DNA from: Mycolicibacterium cosmeticum
Lineage (GTDB): Bacteria; Actinomycetota; Actinomycetes; Mycobacteriales; Mycobacteriaceae
NCBI RefSeq assembly: GCF_000613185.1
Contig: NZ_CCBB010000001.1
Coordinates: 1,426,001 to 1,490,000 of the forward strand
Length of the DNA: 64,000 nt
Direction: 5' to 3'
Shown here: positions 20,299 through 31,817 of the stretch, one piece after another
Numbering within the stretch: the stretch's first letter is position 1
Layout: each line of letters opens with the position of its first letter
Notes under the pieces: model-generated
Databases searched by the model: none
What the model was told of the DNA's origin: nothing
What the model saw: only the letters and a program-made list of their open reading frames with translations
Program-made: the position numbers and the translations under genes

Positions 20299-21951
20299 AT
20301 GCCCGCTGCCCACCCGGTCCTGATCACCGGCGGTCACGTCTTCACACCCGCCGGCATCGTCGAAGAACCCGTTCTGGTCGACAACGGCGTCATCACCGCG
20401 ATCGGTGCCGAGGCGCTCACCGGCACCGGCGCCGTCGAGATCGACGCGGCCGGTGGTCTGGTATCGCCGGGCTTCCAGGACAGCCACATCCACCCGTACC
20501 ACGCCGGTCTGGACATGATCGCGTGCGACCTGACGCCGTACACCACCGCCGACGGCTACCTCACCCGGATCGCCGAATACGCCGCAGCCAACCCGGAATT
20601 GACCTGGATCAGCGGCGGCGGATGGTCGATGGACTCGTTCCCCGGCGGCCTGCCGACCGCCGCGGCGCTCGACGCCGTCGTCCCCGATCGGCCCGCCTAC
20701 TTTCCCAACCGCGACGGTCACGGCGCGTGGGTGAACACCAGAGCCCTCGAGATCGCGGGGATCGACGACGCGACGCCCGACCCGTTCGACGGCCGCATCG
20801 AACGCGACGCCGGCGGACATGCGATCGGCACGCTGCAGGAGGGGGCCATGGGCCTGGTCGCCCGATACATCCCGCTGCCCACCCAGGACGACCTCGACGA
20901 CGCGCTGGAGATCGCCCAGCGGCAACTGTTCGCCTGGGGTGTGACGGCGTGGCAGGACGCCATCGTCGGGGCCACCAACGACACCCCGGACCCACTCGAC
21001 TCCTACCTTCGCGCCACCGCGTCCGGCATGCTCAAGGCGCACGTCGTCGGTGCGCTGTGGTGGGACCGCAACCGCGGGCTGGAACAGATTCCCGAACTCG
21101 TCGCCAAACGCGAACGCGCCCTGGCAGGCGGGTTCTCGGCCACGACGGTCAAGATCATGCAGGACGGCGTCGCCGAGAACTTCACGGCCGGCATGCTGGA
21201 GCCCTACCTCGATGCGTGCGGCTGCCCCGGCGAGAACATGGGGAAGAGCTTCGTCGATCCCACCACCCTCAAGCAGATCTCGACGGAGCTCGACGCGCTG
21301 GGCTTTCAACTGCACTTCCACGCTCTCGGGGACCGTGCCGTGCGCGAATCGCTGGATGCGATCCAGGCGGCTCGAACGGCCAACGGCGACAACGATCTCC
21401 GTCACACGCTGGCACACATCCAGGTGGTCCATCCGGACGACGTCCCCCGCTTCGCCGAACTGGGGGTGGTGGCCAACATGCAGCCCCTGTGGGCCCGACA
21501 CGAAGGCCAGATGGATCTGCTCACCATCCCGTTCCTCGGCCGCCGCCGGGCGGCCTGGCAATACCCGTTCGGGTCACTGCAGCGAGCGGGGGCAGCGCTG
21601 GCGTCGGGCAGCGATTGGCCGGTGAGCACCGCGAACCCGTTGGAGATCATCCACACGTCGGTCAACCGTGCGCCCGCGGGTGCGACGGGCCCGTCGTCGC
21701 TGCCCTTCCTCGGCGAGCAGGCTCTGTCGCTGGCCGACGCGCTGATCGCGCACAGCCTCGGCACGGCGTACCTCAACCACGACGAACACCGTTCCGGAAC
21801 AATCGAAGTCGGGAAAGCGGGCGATATCGTCATTCTCGACCGGGATATCTTCGCCGCCCCGGTGGCCGAAATCGGTTCCGCCTCGGTGGCATACACCCTC
21901 ATCGGCGGCGAGATCGTCTACGAGGCCGACTCCGTCCCGGTATCGGCATGA
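20299..21951 (+). CDS. YtcJ-like metal-dependent amidohydrolase
   Basis: A 550-residue amidohydrolase-superfamily enzyme expected to hydrolyse an amide or formamide bond. It begins with the small beta-sandwich strand set ([20 protein letters not shown]), then the metal motif HIH at 63-65, a lysine in [20 protein letters not shown], and the final Asp in SGSDWPVST, all as in YtcJ-type members. It starts 3 bp after the regulator and its TGA overlaps the ATG of the transporter ATPase, so it is translationally coupled. Its likely role is to process what the Pot-type system imports, or a precursor; the substrate is unknown. Confidence 0.9.
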   Translation: MPAAHPVLITGGHVFTPAGIVEEPVLVDNGVITAIGAEALTGTGAVEIDAAGGLVSPGFQDSHIHPYHAGLDMIACDLTPYTTADGYLTRIAEYAAANPELTWISGGGWSMDSFPGGLPTAAALDAVVPDRPAYFPNRDGHGAWVNTRALEIAGIDDATPDPFDGRIERDAGGHAIGTLQEGAMGLVARYIPLPTQDDLDDALEIAQRQLFAWGVTAWQDAIVGATNDTPDPLDSYLRATASGMLKAHVVGALWWDRNRGLEQIPELVAKRERALAGGFSATTVKIMQDGVAENFTAGMLEPYLDACGCPGENMGKSFVDPTTLKQISTELDALGFQLHFHALGDRAVRESLDAIQAARTANGDNDLRHTLAHIQVVHPDDVPRFAELGVVANMQPLWARHEGQMDLLTIPFLGRRRAAWQYPFGSLQRAGAALASGSDWPVSTANPLEIIHTSVNRAPAGATGPSSLPFLGEQALSLADALIAHSLGTAYLNHDEHRSGTIEVGKAGDIVILDRDIFAAPVAEIGSASVAYTLIGGEIVYEADSVPVSA

Positions 21952-23081
21952 GCCTGCTGACCGCTGTCGGAGCAGCGCCGAGCACCGAGGTGGCCGGCTC
22001 GGTCGACTTGCGCGGACTCACCAAGACATACGGCAGCGCCGTGGCCGTCGACAACCTCTCCCTGCACGTGCAGGCCGGTGAATTCCTCAGCCTGCTCGGG
22101 CCCAGCGGGTGCGGCAAGACCACGACGCTGCGGATGATCGGCGGGTTCGAGTTCCCCGACGACGGCACCATCACGATCTCCGGCCGCAACGTCGAGAGCC
22201 TCCCTCCGCACAAGCGCCCCGTCAACACCGTCTTCCAGGCCTATGCCCTCTTCCCGCACATGAAGGTCGCCGACAACGTCGCCTATGGACTACGCCGGTC
22301 CGGGGTGCCCAAAGCCGAGATGTCCGACCGCGTGGGCCGCGCCCTGGACATGGTGCGGATGACGGCATTCGCCGCGCGCAAGCCGGCGCAACTCTCCGGC
22401 GGCCAACAGCAACGCGTCGCCCTGGCCAGGGCACTGGTCAATCGCCCCGCCGTGGTGCTCCTCGATGAACCGATGAGCGCGCTCGACCGCAAGCTGCGTG
22501 AGGAGATGCAGGTCGAGCTGAAGTTGCTGCAGCAGGAACTCGGGACCACCTTCATCTTCGTCACGCACGACCAGGAGGAAGCCCTGTCCATGAGCGACCG
22601 GATCGCGGTGATGAACAACGGGCGCATCGAGCAGATCGGCACGGCCTCAGCGGTTTACGACGCACCGGAATCTGCCTTCGTGGCGGGTTTCATCGGGCGG
22701 CAGAATTCGTTCACCGGCACCATCTCGTCCTTCGACGCCGCCGGGGTCAACGTTCGGACCGCCGGCCTCTCGCTGTACTCCACTCGCCCGGCCAAGGGCG
22801 ACGTGCCGGCCGCAGGCGGTGCGGCGGTCACCGCCGCGATCCGGCCGGAGTCGGTGCTCGTCACCGAGCGGGCGGCGCCCGAGACCCCCGGGGTCAACGT
22901 CGTCTCCGGTGTGCTGCTCGGTGTCTCCGAACTGGGCCACAGCCTGCAGCTGGTCGTCCACACGGACAGCGAGGACAGGATCCTGGCGCGCCTGCCCCGC
23001 AGCGCGAACCCGCCCACCGAACTCGGCGCCCTCGTCTCCTGCTCGTGGTCCGCCGACGCCGTGCGGATCTTCACCTCCTGA
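21948..23081 (+). CDS. PotA-like ABC transporter ATPase (polyamine/opine type)
   Basis: A 377-residue ATPase of the spermidine/putrescine/Fe3+ group: Walker A GPSGCGKT (51-58), signature LSGGQQQR, Walker [14 protein letters not shown]-loop VTHDQEEAL, and a C-terminal TOBE regulatory domain (about 285-375). The ATG overlaps the amidohydrolase TGA (ATGA), giving coupling. It is followed 40 bp later by the binding protein and then two permeases, so the system is complete. No experimental substrate can be inferred from sequence alone. Confidence 0.93.
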   Translation: MSLLTAVGAAPSTEVAGSVDLRGLTKTYGSAVAVDNLSLHVQAGEFLSLLGPSGCGKTTTLRMIGGFEFPDDGTITISGRNVESLPPHKRPVNTVFQAYALFPHMKVADNVAYGLRRSGVPKAEMSDRVGRALDMVRMTAFAARKPAQLSGGQQQRVALARALVNRPAVVLLDEPMSALDRKLREEMQVELKLLQQELGTTFIFVTHDQEEALSMSDRIAVMNNGRIEQIGTASAVYDAPESAFVAGFIGRQNSFTGTISSFDAAGVNVRTAGLSLYSTRPAKGDVPAAGGAAVTAAIRPESVLVTERAAPETPGVNVVSGVLLGVSELGHSLQLVVHTDSEDRILARLPRSANPPTELGALVSCSWSADAVRIFTS

Positions 23082-23121
23082 CCGAACCCGTCCCCGCCAC
23101 CCCGATCCGAAAGTGCTCCCC

Positions 23122-24264
23122 ATGAACCAACCCGTACGCGTCCTCATCCCCAAAGCCCTTGAGAAGTCGCTCAGCCGGCGAACCTTCCTCAGCGGCACCG
23201 CGGCCCTCGGAGCGGGGGCCTTGCTGGCCGCGTGCTCCAAGCCGGCAGCTGGCGGCGGCTCCTCCTCGGGCGGCGGCCTGAACATCTACACCTGGGGTGA
23301 ATACGACGATCCGGCCGTGCTCAAGGACTTCACCTCGGCCAAGGGCCCGGCGATCACCCTGGACTCCTATGGTTCCAACCCGGAGATGATCGCCAAACTC
23401 AGTGCGGCCAAGGGCACCAGCGGCTATGACATCTGCGTCCCCACCCACTCGTCGATCCAGCAGATGGCAACCGGTGGACTGCTGACCGAACTCGACCACA
23501 CCAAACTGCCGAACATGAAGAACCTCAACGCAAAGGTCGTGAACACCCCGTTCGACCCGGGGAACAAATACAGCGTCTGCAAGGACTGGGGTTCGACCGG
23601 CTACGTCTACGACACCACCGTCATCAAGCGCGAGCTGACATCGTGGGCCGACTTCCTCGACGCGGCGCAGAAGGAGGCGTCGGGCAGCATGTCGCTGCTC
23701 GAAGACCAGGGTGAGGTCGCCTTCACGTACTTCTACGCCAACGGAATCGACCCGAACACCACCGACCCCGCCCACATCGACGCCTACCGGTCGTTCATCC
23801 TCGGCAAGATCGCACCCCACGTCCAGGCCTTCGAATCATCGACCAACAACTCGATCTCGTCGTCGGCACGCACCCTGATCCACTGCTGGAACGGGGACGC
23901 TCGGCTCGGCATCCTCGCCAACCCCGAGCACGACCGGTACAAGTGGGTCTGGCCCAGCGAGGGCGCAAACCTGTGGCAGGACAACTGGGCCATCGTCAAA
24001 GGGGCACCGCACGAGGATGCGGCCTACGAGTTCATCAACTACGTGCTGGACCCGACGGTCTCCCTCAAGGAACTCACCTACATCGGCTACAACACCGGCA
24101 TCCAGGGGATCGAAGAGGCCGCGACGAAGGCCGGCATCGAACGGCCCGACATGGTGTTCATCAGTGATCGGATCATGTCGAAACTGATCTACAGCCAGAT
24201 GACGTCGATGGACGGCAAGATCATCGCCATCTACGACGAGCTCAAGGCGGCGGCGGGCAAGTGA
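23122..24264 (+). CDS. PotD-like substrate-binding lipoprotein, Tat signal
   Basis: A 380-residue binding protein for a polyamine-like solute. The N-terminus carries a twin-arginine signal SRRTFL followed by a lipobox LAAC, so it is likely exported folded and lipid-anchored. The mature part begins after a Gly/Ser linker with LNIYTWGEY, the standard PotD/PotF strand. ATG 23122 gives this signal at the proper distance. Its TGA overlaps the GTG of the next permease gene. Confidence 0.92.
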   Translation: MNQPVRVLIPKALEKSLSRRTFLSGTAALGAGALLAACSKPAAGGGSSSGGGLNIYTWGEYDDPAVLKDFTSAKGPAITLDSYGSNPEMIAKLSAAKGTSGYDICVPTHSSIQQMATGGLLTELDHTKLPNMKNLNAKVVNTPFDPGNKYSVCKDWGSTGYVYDTTVIKRELTSWADFLDAAQKEASGSMSLLEDQGEVAFTYFYANGIDPNTTDPAHIDAYRSFILGKIAPHVQAFESSTNNSISSSARTLIHCWNGDARLGILANPEHDRYKWVWPSEGANLWQDNWAIVKGAPHEDAAYEFINYVLDPTVSLKELTYIGYNTGIQGIEEAATKAGIERPDMVFISDRIMSKLIYSQMTSMDGKIIAIYDELKAAAGK

Positions 24265-25187
24265 CCGTCGTGCAGGAGCCGTCGGTGCGGCGGAGGCTGC
24301 GGCTGCCGGAGGGCCTGGGCGCCATCCCCATCACCGTGTGGATGGTCCTGTTCTTCGTGCTGCCCTTCGCCCTCGTGGTCTGGTACAGCTTCGGCTACAA
24401 GCCGGGTCTCTACACGACCCACGCCAACGACGTGCTGTCCTTCGACCGCTACGGCGAGGCGGCGTCACCGGCCTTCTTCGCGATCTTCGTCCGCACGTTG
24501 AAGATCGCCATGCTGGGCACGGCGCTGTGCCTGGTGATCGCCTTCCCCATGGCTTACTGGATGGCCGTGAAGCTACCCGCGCGATGGCGCGGTGTGGTGC
24601 TGGCGCTGATCTTGATTCCGTATTGGACGAACTTCCTGGTCCGCACCATCGGTTGGCAGATCTCACTCAGCCCAGCCGGATTCGTGTCCAAGCTGCTGCA
24701 GTGGGCGCAGGTCGTCGACGGACCGCTGCACGTGCTGTACACCTCGGCCGCGGTCCAGCTCGGTGTGGTGTACAACTATCTGCCACTGATGATCTTGCCC
24801 CTCTATGTGGCGCTGGAACGTCTCGATCTCAAACTGCTGGAGGCCAGTCGCGACCTCGGCGGCACCGCGTGGAGCACGTTCCGGTGCGTCACGGTTCCGC
24901 TGGCTGCGCCCGGAGTGATGGCGGGGCTGCTGCTCGTCTTCGTGCCCTTGATGGGCGACTACATCACTCCCACCGTCCTCGGCGGGGCCAGTGGAAGCAT
25001 GGTCGGCCAGATGGTCGCCGCCCAATTCCAGAGTGCGCAGAACTGGGCCCTCGGCGCCGCGATGGCGGTGCTGCTCATGCTCGCCATCTTCGGCACGAGC
25101 GCCGTCGTCGGCGGTGTTCTCAAGGCGGTCGGCCGCGTCGCGACCGCGATGACCTCGTTGCAACTGCCGGCGAAGGAGACCTCGTGA
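24261..25187 (+). CDS. PotB-like ABC permease
   Basis: A 308-residue, 6-TM-type permease. The EAA loop LLEASRDLGGTAWSTFRCVT is the ATPase contact. It starts with GTG in the GTGA overlap with the binding-protein stop and its own stop overlaps the next ATG, so the transporter genes are tightly coupled. It partners with the second permease to form the channel. Confidence 0.92.
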   Translation: MTVVQEPSVRRRLRLPEGLGAIPITVWMVLFFVLPFALVVWYSFGYKPGLYTTHANDVLSFDRYGEAASPAFFAIFVRTLKIAMLGTALCLVIAFPMAYWMAVKLPARWRGVVLALILIPYWTNFLVRTIGWQISLSPAGFVSKLLQWAQVVDGPLHVLYTSAAVQLGVVYNYLPLMILPLYVALERLDLKLLEASRDLGGTAWSTFRCVTVPLAAPGVMAGLLLVFVPLMGDYITPTVLGGASGSMVGQMVAAQFQSAQNWALGAAMAVLLMLAIFGTSAVVGGVLKAVGRVATAMTSLQLPAKETS

Positions 25188-26050
25188 TGACCACCAGGCG
25201 CCGGATCCGGCCGGGCGACGCAATCCTGCACATCTGGGGCGCACTGGGCCTGCTGTTCCTGTTCTTCCCGATCGTCGTCATCGTGGTCTACTCGTTCAAC
25301 TCCGGCCGCAGCCTGCAGACGTTCGACGGTTTCAGCGTCGAACCCTACGTCGCGGCACTGAGCAACCCGGCGATCATCAACTCGATCACCGTCTCCGTGA
25401 TCACCGCCGCCGGGACGGCCGTGGTGGCAACGATTCTGGGCACCTCCGCGGGAATCGCCTTGGCGCGCCGGCCCCGATGGTGGGCACCGGGGTTGCTCAC
25501 CCTGCTCGGCCTGGTGATGGTGACCCCGGAGATCGTCAGCGCCATCTCGTTGCTCCCCTGGTTCGTCACGCTCGGCATCGACTGGGGCATCACCGGTTTC
25601 AACATCGGTCAAGTGCGCTTGATCATCGCGAATTCACTGTTCGCCTGTGCCGTCGTGACATTCATCGTGCGGGCGCGGATGACGGGGATGAACGAAAGCC
25701 TGGAGGAGGCGGCGGCCGACCTCTACGCGACTCCGCTGCGCCGCTTCACCGACGTGACCCTGCCGCTGATCCGCCCCGCCGTCATCGCCGGCGCGCTCCT
25801 GGCGTTCACCCTCAGCCTGGACAACACCGTCGTCTCCTCGTTCGTCTCGGTCGCCGGCTCCACGCCGTGGCCGGTGTACATCTTCGCGTCGCTCAAGGCC
25901 GCGTTGCGGCCCGAGATCGCCGCGATGTCGACACTGATGTTGGTTCTCACCCTGATCGTCCTCGGCGTCGCCGCGCTGATACTCCGCCGGGACCCCACCG
26001 GAACGGGCGGCGGCGCGGCGGGCCTCACCGACGCGATGGTCGGGCGCTGA
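25187..26050 (+). CDS. PotC-like ABC permease
   Basis: A 287-residue permease with 6 predicted TM segments and EAA loop SLEEAAADLYATPLRRFTDV. ATG 25187 follows AAGGAG and overlaps the previous stop by one base; GTG 25184 is also possible. It is the last gene of the regulator-amidohydrolase-PotABCD run. A set of 25-bp tandem repeats starts 5 bp after its stop. Confidence 0.92.
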   Translation: MTTRRRIRPGDAILHIWGALGLLFLFFPIVVIVVYSFNSGRSLQTFDGFSVEPYVAALSNPAIINSITVSVITAAGTAVVATILGTSAGIALARRPRWWAPGLLTLLGLVMVTPEIVSAISLLPWFVTLGIDWGITGFNIGQVRLIIANSLFACAVVTFIVRARMTGMNESLEEAAADLYATPLRRFTDVTLPLIRPAVIAGALLAFTLSLDNTVVSSFVSVAGSTPWPVYIFASLKAALRPEIAAMSTLMLVLTLIVLGVAALILRRDPTGTGGGAAGLTDAMVGR

Positions 26051-26055
26051 GCGCG

Positions 26056-26130
26056 CCGCTCAGGTTGGATTGGCGGCTCGCCGCTCAGGTGGGATTGGCG
26101 GCTCGCCGCTCAGGTGGGATTGGCGGCTCG
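26056..26130. repeat. Three 25-bp tandem repeats between potC-like and SUFU genes
   Basis: Units at 26056-26080, 26081-26105 and 26106-26130 share CCGCTCAGGTGGGATTGGCG and the following GCTCG; the first unit has one mismatch. The third copy contains the last codons and stop of the minus-strand SUFU gene, so the array looks like tandem duplication of that gene's 3' end, at the edge of the Pot island. Confidence 0.9.
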
Positions 26131-26703
26131 CCGCCGGGCATCCAGCACGTCCACCCCGTCCGTCTGCCACGCCTCACGCATCGCGTCGGCACCCTTGAGC
26201 CGGACCCAGGCCGCCTCCGTCGGGGTGATCGGCGTGGCGGCGAAGAACCGCACCGGCGACAACGGCTCCGGCAGTTCCAGATCGTCGATTGTGCTGGGGC
26301 CCAACAGGAATGCGGTGAAGGGTGCGCCGTCGAACAGCGGTGCGCCCAGATCCACCAACGCGTCACCGTCCAGGATCAGGCCCTCGACGGCGGGGGCCGC
26401 CGCCAGCACCGCCACCGACTTGGCCAGACCGGTCGGGGTGGGGGCCCGAAGCGACACCACCACCTCGGCTCGCGGCCCGAGCTGGGAATCGGCCAGGAAT
26501 TCCGTCGGATCGGTCATCGCGTGACGGGAACAACCAACCGAGACAAAGTGATTCACCCGGTCGGTATCCGGACCGAAGCGCAGCACGTCGATCCGGTCGG
26601 TACCCAGGAAGGTGATGCTGGCCTCGTCGGGTTCACCGAGCACCCCGGCCGCCGTGAAGTGTGCGCTTAGATGAGCGCGGACATCGGCGAGAACGTCTGT
26701 CAC
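26110..26703 (-). CDS. Suppressor-of-fused (SUFU)-like domain protein
   Basis: A 197-residue soluble protein. The pattern [20 protein letters not shown] then [19 protein letters not shown], and the later [17 protein letters not shown], resemble bacterial SUFU-domain proteins, a family often seen as immunity proteins of polymorphic toxins. The match is by eye. Its ATG overlaps the sugC stop by 4 bp, so it is translated with the trehalose transporter operon, although no such function is known. Its stop lies inside the third 25-bp repeat. Confidence 0.65.
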   Translation of the reverse strand: MTDVLADVRAHLSAHFTAAGVLGEPDEASITFLGTDRIDVLRFGPDTDRVNHFVSVGCSRHAMTDPTEFLADSQLGPRAEVVVSLRAPTPTGLAKSVAVLAAAPAVEGLILDGDALVDLGAPLFDGAPFTAFLLGPSTIDDLELPEPLSPVRFFAATPITPTEAAWVRLKGADAMREAWQTDGVDVLDARRRAANPT

Positions 26704-27875
26704 TCCGCTGCGATCGACAGGTTGGCGCCGGTGGCGGCGTCGAAGATCACCAGCTTGGAGGTGTCCAGGGCCAGTTCCGCCTTCTGCCCGGCCTTCACCT
26801 CCGACGACGCGGACACCCGTGCCACGAACTCGTTCACACCGACGCCGGACTCGGCGGCCAACTGAGCCAGCTGAGCCGATTGCGCGCCCTCACCTTCGGT
26901 GCGGAAGTGCAGATACTTCTCGGCGCCCAGCGACTCGACCAGGTCCACCGTCACCTCGAAGACGTGGGCCCGGATCCGGGCATAGGAATCGATCTGGGCA
27001 GCGTCGTCGAAGTGCTCGGGACGGACGCCGACGATGAGGTTGGCCCCCTGGTGCTGCGACAGCCCGGCATGTGTCACCGGACCCTCGACGGGCAGCGTGA
27101 TCTCACCGAACGGCAACCGCAAACCGACGTCGGTGAGCGTGGCCGGGAAGAAGTTCATCGCCGGTGAGCCGATGAACCCGGCAACAAACAGGTTCACCGG
27201 GCGGTTGTACAACTCCTCGGGGGTGCCGATCTGCTGGACCACGCCGGCCAGCATCACCACCACCCGGTCGCCGAGCGTCATCGCCTCGGTCTGATCGTGG
27301 GTGACGTAGACGGTGGTGGTCCCCAGACGGCTCTGCAGGCGGGCGATCTCGGTGCGCATCTGCACGCGCAGCTTGGCGTCGAGGTTGGACAACGGCTCGT
27401 CCATCAGGAATGCCTTGGGACTGCGCACGATCGCGCGGCCCATGGCCACGCGCTGGCGCTGACCACCCGACAGCTGCGCCGGCCGGCGGTCCAGAAGTTG
27501 GGTCAGGTCAAGGATTTTCGCCGTCTCCTCGACCTTCGCGGCGATCTCGGACTTCGACAGTTTGGCCAGAGTGAGCGGGAAGGCGATGTTCTGCCGCACC
27601 GTCATATGCGGATAGAGCGCATACGACTGGAACACCATGGCGATATCGCGGTCCTTGGGCTGCTTCTCGTTGACCCGCTCACCGCCGATACGCAGTTCAC
27701 CGGAGGTGATCTCCTCCAGGCCGGCGATCATGTTCAGCGTGGTGGACTTTCCGCATCCCGACGGACCCACCAGGATGATGAACTCGCCGTCGTTGATGGT
27801 CAGCGAAAAGTCCTGCACCGCTACCGCACCGCCGGCGTAACTCTTGGTGACGTGGTCCAGAACGATCTCGGCCAT
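26700..27875 (-). CDS. sugC: Trehalose ABC transporter ATPase SugC
   Basis: A 391-residue ATPase of the MalK/UgpC group powering LpqY-SugABC, which recovers trehalose released during mycolic-acid transfer to the cell wall. Walker [10 protein letters not shown] (36-44), signature LSGGQRQR, Walker [13 protein letters not shown]-loop VTHDQTEAM, and a C-terminal regulatory TOBE domain (about 290-380). It starts 3 bp after sugB. The stop overlaps the SUFU gene start. Confidence 0.95.
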   Translation of the reverse strand: MAEIVLDHVTKSYAGGAVAVQDFSLTINDGEFIILVGPSGCGKSTTLNMIAGLEEITSGELRIGGERVNEKQPKDRDIAMVFQSYALYPHMTVRQNIAFPLTLAKLSKSEIAAKVEETAKILDLTQLLDRRPAQLSGGQRQRVAMGRAIVRSPKAFLMDEPLSNLDAKLRVQMRTEIARLQSRLGTTTVYVTHDQTEAMTLGDRVVVMLAGVVQQIGTPEELYNRPVNLFVAGFIGSPAMNFFPATLTDVGLRLPFGEITLPVEGPVTHAGLSQHQGANLIVGVRPEHFDDAAQIDSYARIRAHVFEVTVDLVESLGAEKYLHFRTEGEGAQSAQLAQLAAESGVGVNEFVARVSASSEVKAGQKAELALDTSKLVIFDAATGANLSIAAE

Positions 27876-27878
27876 GAG

Positions 27879-28715
27879 CTACCCCTTCACCGCGCCGGAG
27901 GTCAACCCGGCCACGATCCGTCGCTGGAAAATCAAAACAAAGATGATGATGGGCACCGTGATGACCATCGCGCCGGCGGCGATGGACCCGGTCGGTTCCT
28001 CGAATTGCGAACTACCGGTGAAGTTCGCGATCGCCACGGGCGCGGTGATGGCCCGCTGCGTGGCCGTCAACGACAGCGCCAACAGCAGGTCGTTCCAGGC
28101 GAAGATGAAGACCAGGATGGCGGCGGTGACGATGCCCGGCGCGGCCAGCGGGGCGATGACCTTGCGGAACGCCTGGCCCGGAGTGGCGCCGTCCATCTTT
28201 GCGGCCTTCTCCAGATCCCATGGGATCTCCTTGAAGAACGCGCTCATGGTATAGATCGCCAACGGCAGCGCGAAGGTGATGTACGGGATGATCAGGCCGG
28301 GCCAGGTGTCGAACAGACCGATCCGCCGCTCGATGTTGAAGATCGGGGTCACCAATGAGATCTGCGGGAACATGGCGATCAGCAGCGCCACCCCGACGAG
28401 CACCTTCTTGCCGGGGAACGCCAGGCGCGCGATGGCATAAGCGGCCATGCCGCCGATGGTCACGGCGATCACGGTGGTGATCAGCCCAATGCCGATCGAG
28501 TTGATCAGCGCCGAGGAGAAGATGTCGCCGGAGAAGATGGCCTTGTAGTTGTCGAAGGTGATCTCCGACGGAATGAACTTGCCGTCCTTCACCGTTGACG
28601 TCGGTTTCAGCGACAGCGACAGGATCCACAGCACCGGGATCAACGCGTAGAGCACCACCAGGATGTTGACCACGGCCCAGCCGGAGGCGCGGCCGGGACT
28701 GACCCGCTCGCTCAT
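27879..28715 (-). CDS. sugB: Trehalose ABC transporter permease SugB
   Basis: A 278-residue, 6-TM permease. EAA motif [20 protein letters not shown] lies in the cytosolic loop. ATG 28715 overlaps the sugA stop (ATGA) and gives an N-terminus [13 protein letters not shown] just before the first TM helix, matching the usual length of about 275. Confidence 0.94.
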   Translation of the reverse strand: MSERVSPGRASGWAVVNILVVLYALIPVLWILSLSLKPTSTVKDGKFIPSEITFDNYKAIFSGDIFSSALINSIGIGLITTVIAVTIGGMAAYAIARLAFPGKKVLVGVALLIAMFPQISLVTPIFNIERRIGLFDTWPGLIIPYITFALPLAIYTMSAFFKEIPWDLEKAAKMDGATPGQAFRKVIAPLAAPGIVTAAILVFIFAWNDLLLALSLTATQRAITAPVAIANFTGSSQFEEPTGSIAAGAMVITVPIIIFVLIFQRRIVAGLTSGAVKG

Positions 28716-29611
28716 CGCGCCCCCTCCTCGTCGGCGCCCGGCGCCGACGCCCCGAAGATCTTGATGTAGATGAACGCGATCACCGCCACGCACAGGAACA
28801 CCAGCACGCTGATCGCCGAACCGAGCCCGAGGTTGAATGCCTTGAACAGGTTGTCGTACCCCAGGATCGACACCGACCCGGTGTCGTTGGCACCACCGGT
28901 GAGCACGTAGATGTTGTCGAAGATCCGGAACGCATCCAGGGTGCGGAACAACAGGGCCACCAAGATCGCCGGCTTGATCATCGGCAGGATCACCCGGACC
29001 AACCGCTGCCACGCCCCCGCCCCGTCGACCTGGGCGGCATTGAGCAGATCCTGCGGCACCAGGGCCAGCCCGGCCAACAGCAGCAGCGCCATGAACGGCG
29101 TCGTCTTCCACACCTCGGCCAACACCACCACGGCCAGCGACGGGATCTGTTCGGTGAGCGGGGCGGTACCGGTGGGCAGCAGATTGGCCAGATAACCCGT
29201 GCCAGGCGTCCACGCGTAGTACCAGCTGTACGACGCGGCGACGGTCACGATGCCGTACGGCACCAGGATCGCGGTGCGCACCACACCCTTGCCGAAGATC
29301 GTCCGGTGCATCACCAGGGCCAGCGCCATGCCCAGCACGAACTCGATGGCCACCGAGACCACGGTGATCGCCAGCGTGATGACGAACGCCGTCCACCAGT
29401 ACCGGTCGGTGAGGATGGTGACGTAGTTGTCGATGCCGACGAACTTCGTGTCGTCGGGCGCGGCCAGGTTGTAGCGCTGCAGGCTCAGCCACACCGCATA
29501 GGCGATCGGGTAGGCCGTCACCGCCAGCATCAGCACGACCGCCGGGCTGATCAGCCAGTAGGCCAACCGCCGCTGGGAGGTACGGTCGTCGACGTCTGCC
29601 GCGTTCGCCAT
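28712..29611 (-). CDS. sugA: Trehalose ABC transporter permease SugA
   Basis: A 299-residue permease, MalF-like without the large periplasmic insert. EAA loop [20 protein letters not shown]. It partners with SugB. It follows lpqY by 58 bp; that gap is built from two copies of a 26-29 bp sequence that includes the sugA ribosome site (GGAGCGGATCGCTG before ATG). Confidence 0.94.
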   Translation of the reverse strand: MANAADVDDRTSQRRLAYWLISPAVVLMLAVTAYPIAYAVWLSLQRYNLAAPDDTKFVGIDNYVTILTDRYWWTAFVITLAITVVSVAIEFVLGMALALVMHRTIFGKGVVRTAILVPYGIVTVAASYSWYYAWTPGTGYLANLLPTGTAPLTEQIPSLAVVVLAEVWKTTPFMALLLLAGLALVPQDLLNAAQVDGAGAWQRLVRVILPMIKPAILVALLFRTLDAFRIFDNIYVLTGGANDTGSVSILGYDNLFKAFNLGLGSAISVLVFLCVAVIAFIYIKIFGASAPGADEEGAR

Positions 29612-29613
29612 CA

Positions 29614-29669
29614 GCGATCCGCTCCGCTCGCTGGAGTCAACGCGCGATCCGCTCCGCTTCTCGCTGGAG

Positions 29670-29672
<3 letters not shown>
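29614..29672. repeat. Direct repeat filling the lpqY-sugA gap
   Basis: GCGATCCGCTCCGCTCGCTG and the following GAGTCA are repeated as a second copy with a 3-base insertion (TTC type), reaching the lpqY stop codon. On the minus strand each unit reads TGACTCCAGCGAG...GCGGATCGC. The duplication includes the ribosome-binding sequence of sugA. The exact limits of copy 2 may be off by a base or two. Confidence 0.75.
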
Positions 29673-31124
<1,452 letters not shown>

Positions 31125-31165
31125 TCAGACGTGATATGCAACCGTATCCTCGGCGGGTCGCCCAC

Positions 31166-31678
31166 TCAGATCGTCAAGCGCGCCAGCAGATCCCGGCCCT
31201 GTTCGGCACTCGTGGGCTCGCACAGCACGTCGTAGCGACCGGCCACCAACTGCGTTGTCGAGCTGAAATCCCTTGTGCCCCTGGCAATTGCATAGGGGAT
31301 GGCGGAGGTGATCAGGCCGAAGAACACGCCCGCGACCAGGCCCGTCACCAGCGCACCCCACGGGCTCGGGCTGAAGAAACCGAGGATCAAGCCGATGAAC
31401 AGACCCAGCCATGCACCGGACAGCACGCCCCCACCGAGCACCTTCGGCCAGGTGAGCCGGCCGGTGACGCGCTCGACCTGCATGAGGTCGACACCGACGA
31501 TGGTGACCTGCTCGACCGGAAATTGTTGATCGGAGAGGTAATCCACGGCCCGCTGAGCCTCGGCGTAGGTCGGGTAGGAGCCGATGGGCCAGCCTTTGGG
31601 CGGGGTAGGCAGCGGCGCGGGGCCGCGGCCGCCGGGAGTGGCACCCGGTCTCTGGCCGGGCTGTAGGGGACCGCTCAT
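31166..31678 (-). CDS. Rv1234-like membrane protein with general-stress-protein-17M-like domain
   Basis: A 170-residue protein. A Pro/Gly-rich N-terminus (about 1-28) precedes a small alpha/beta domain (IGSYPTYAEAQRAVDYLSD) like general stress protein 17M. Two TM segments follow (about 80-130, Gly-rich, WLGLFIGLILGFF), then the second half of the domain (VAGRYDVLCE). Same strand and position upstream of lpqY as Rv1234. Function unknown. Confidence 0.85.
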   Translation of the reverse strand: MSGPLQPGQRPGATPGGRGPAPLPTPPKGWPIGSYPTYAEAQRAVDYLSDQQFPVEQVTIVGVDLMQVERVTGRLTWPKVLGGGVLSGAWLGLFIGLILGFFSPSPWGALVTGLVAGVFFGLITSAIPYAIARGTRDFSSTTQLVAGRYDVLCEPTSAEQGRDLLARLTI

Positions 31679-31817
31679 CCTGAGTTCTCCTTCATGCGCA
31701 TGGTGATGCCGCCTCCCAACCTATCGGTATTCGTCCGCGCGTATCGATGGTCGGCGACTCCGGACGCGCCCGGTCCATCCACACCGCGAGGACCAGCGCA
31801 TACGCTACGTTTAGGGC

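Noticed and set aside
20217..21947. In-frame upstream extension of the PotA-like ATPase gene
   Set aside because: The extension is out-of-frame reading of the regulator and amidohydrolase genes. The real start is ATG 21948, where family similarity begins.
26056..26130. CRISPR array
   Set aside because: Units are directly adjacent with no spacers; this is a simple tandem repeat.
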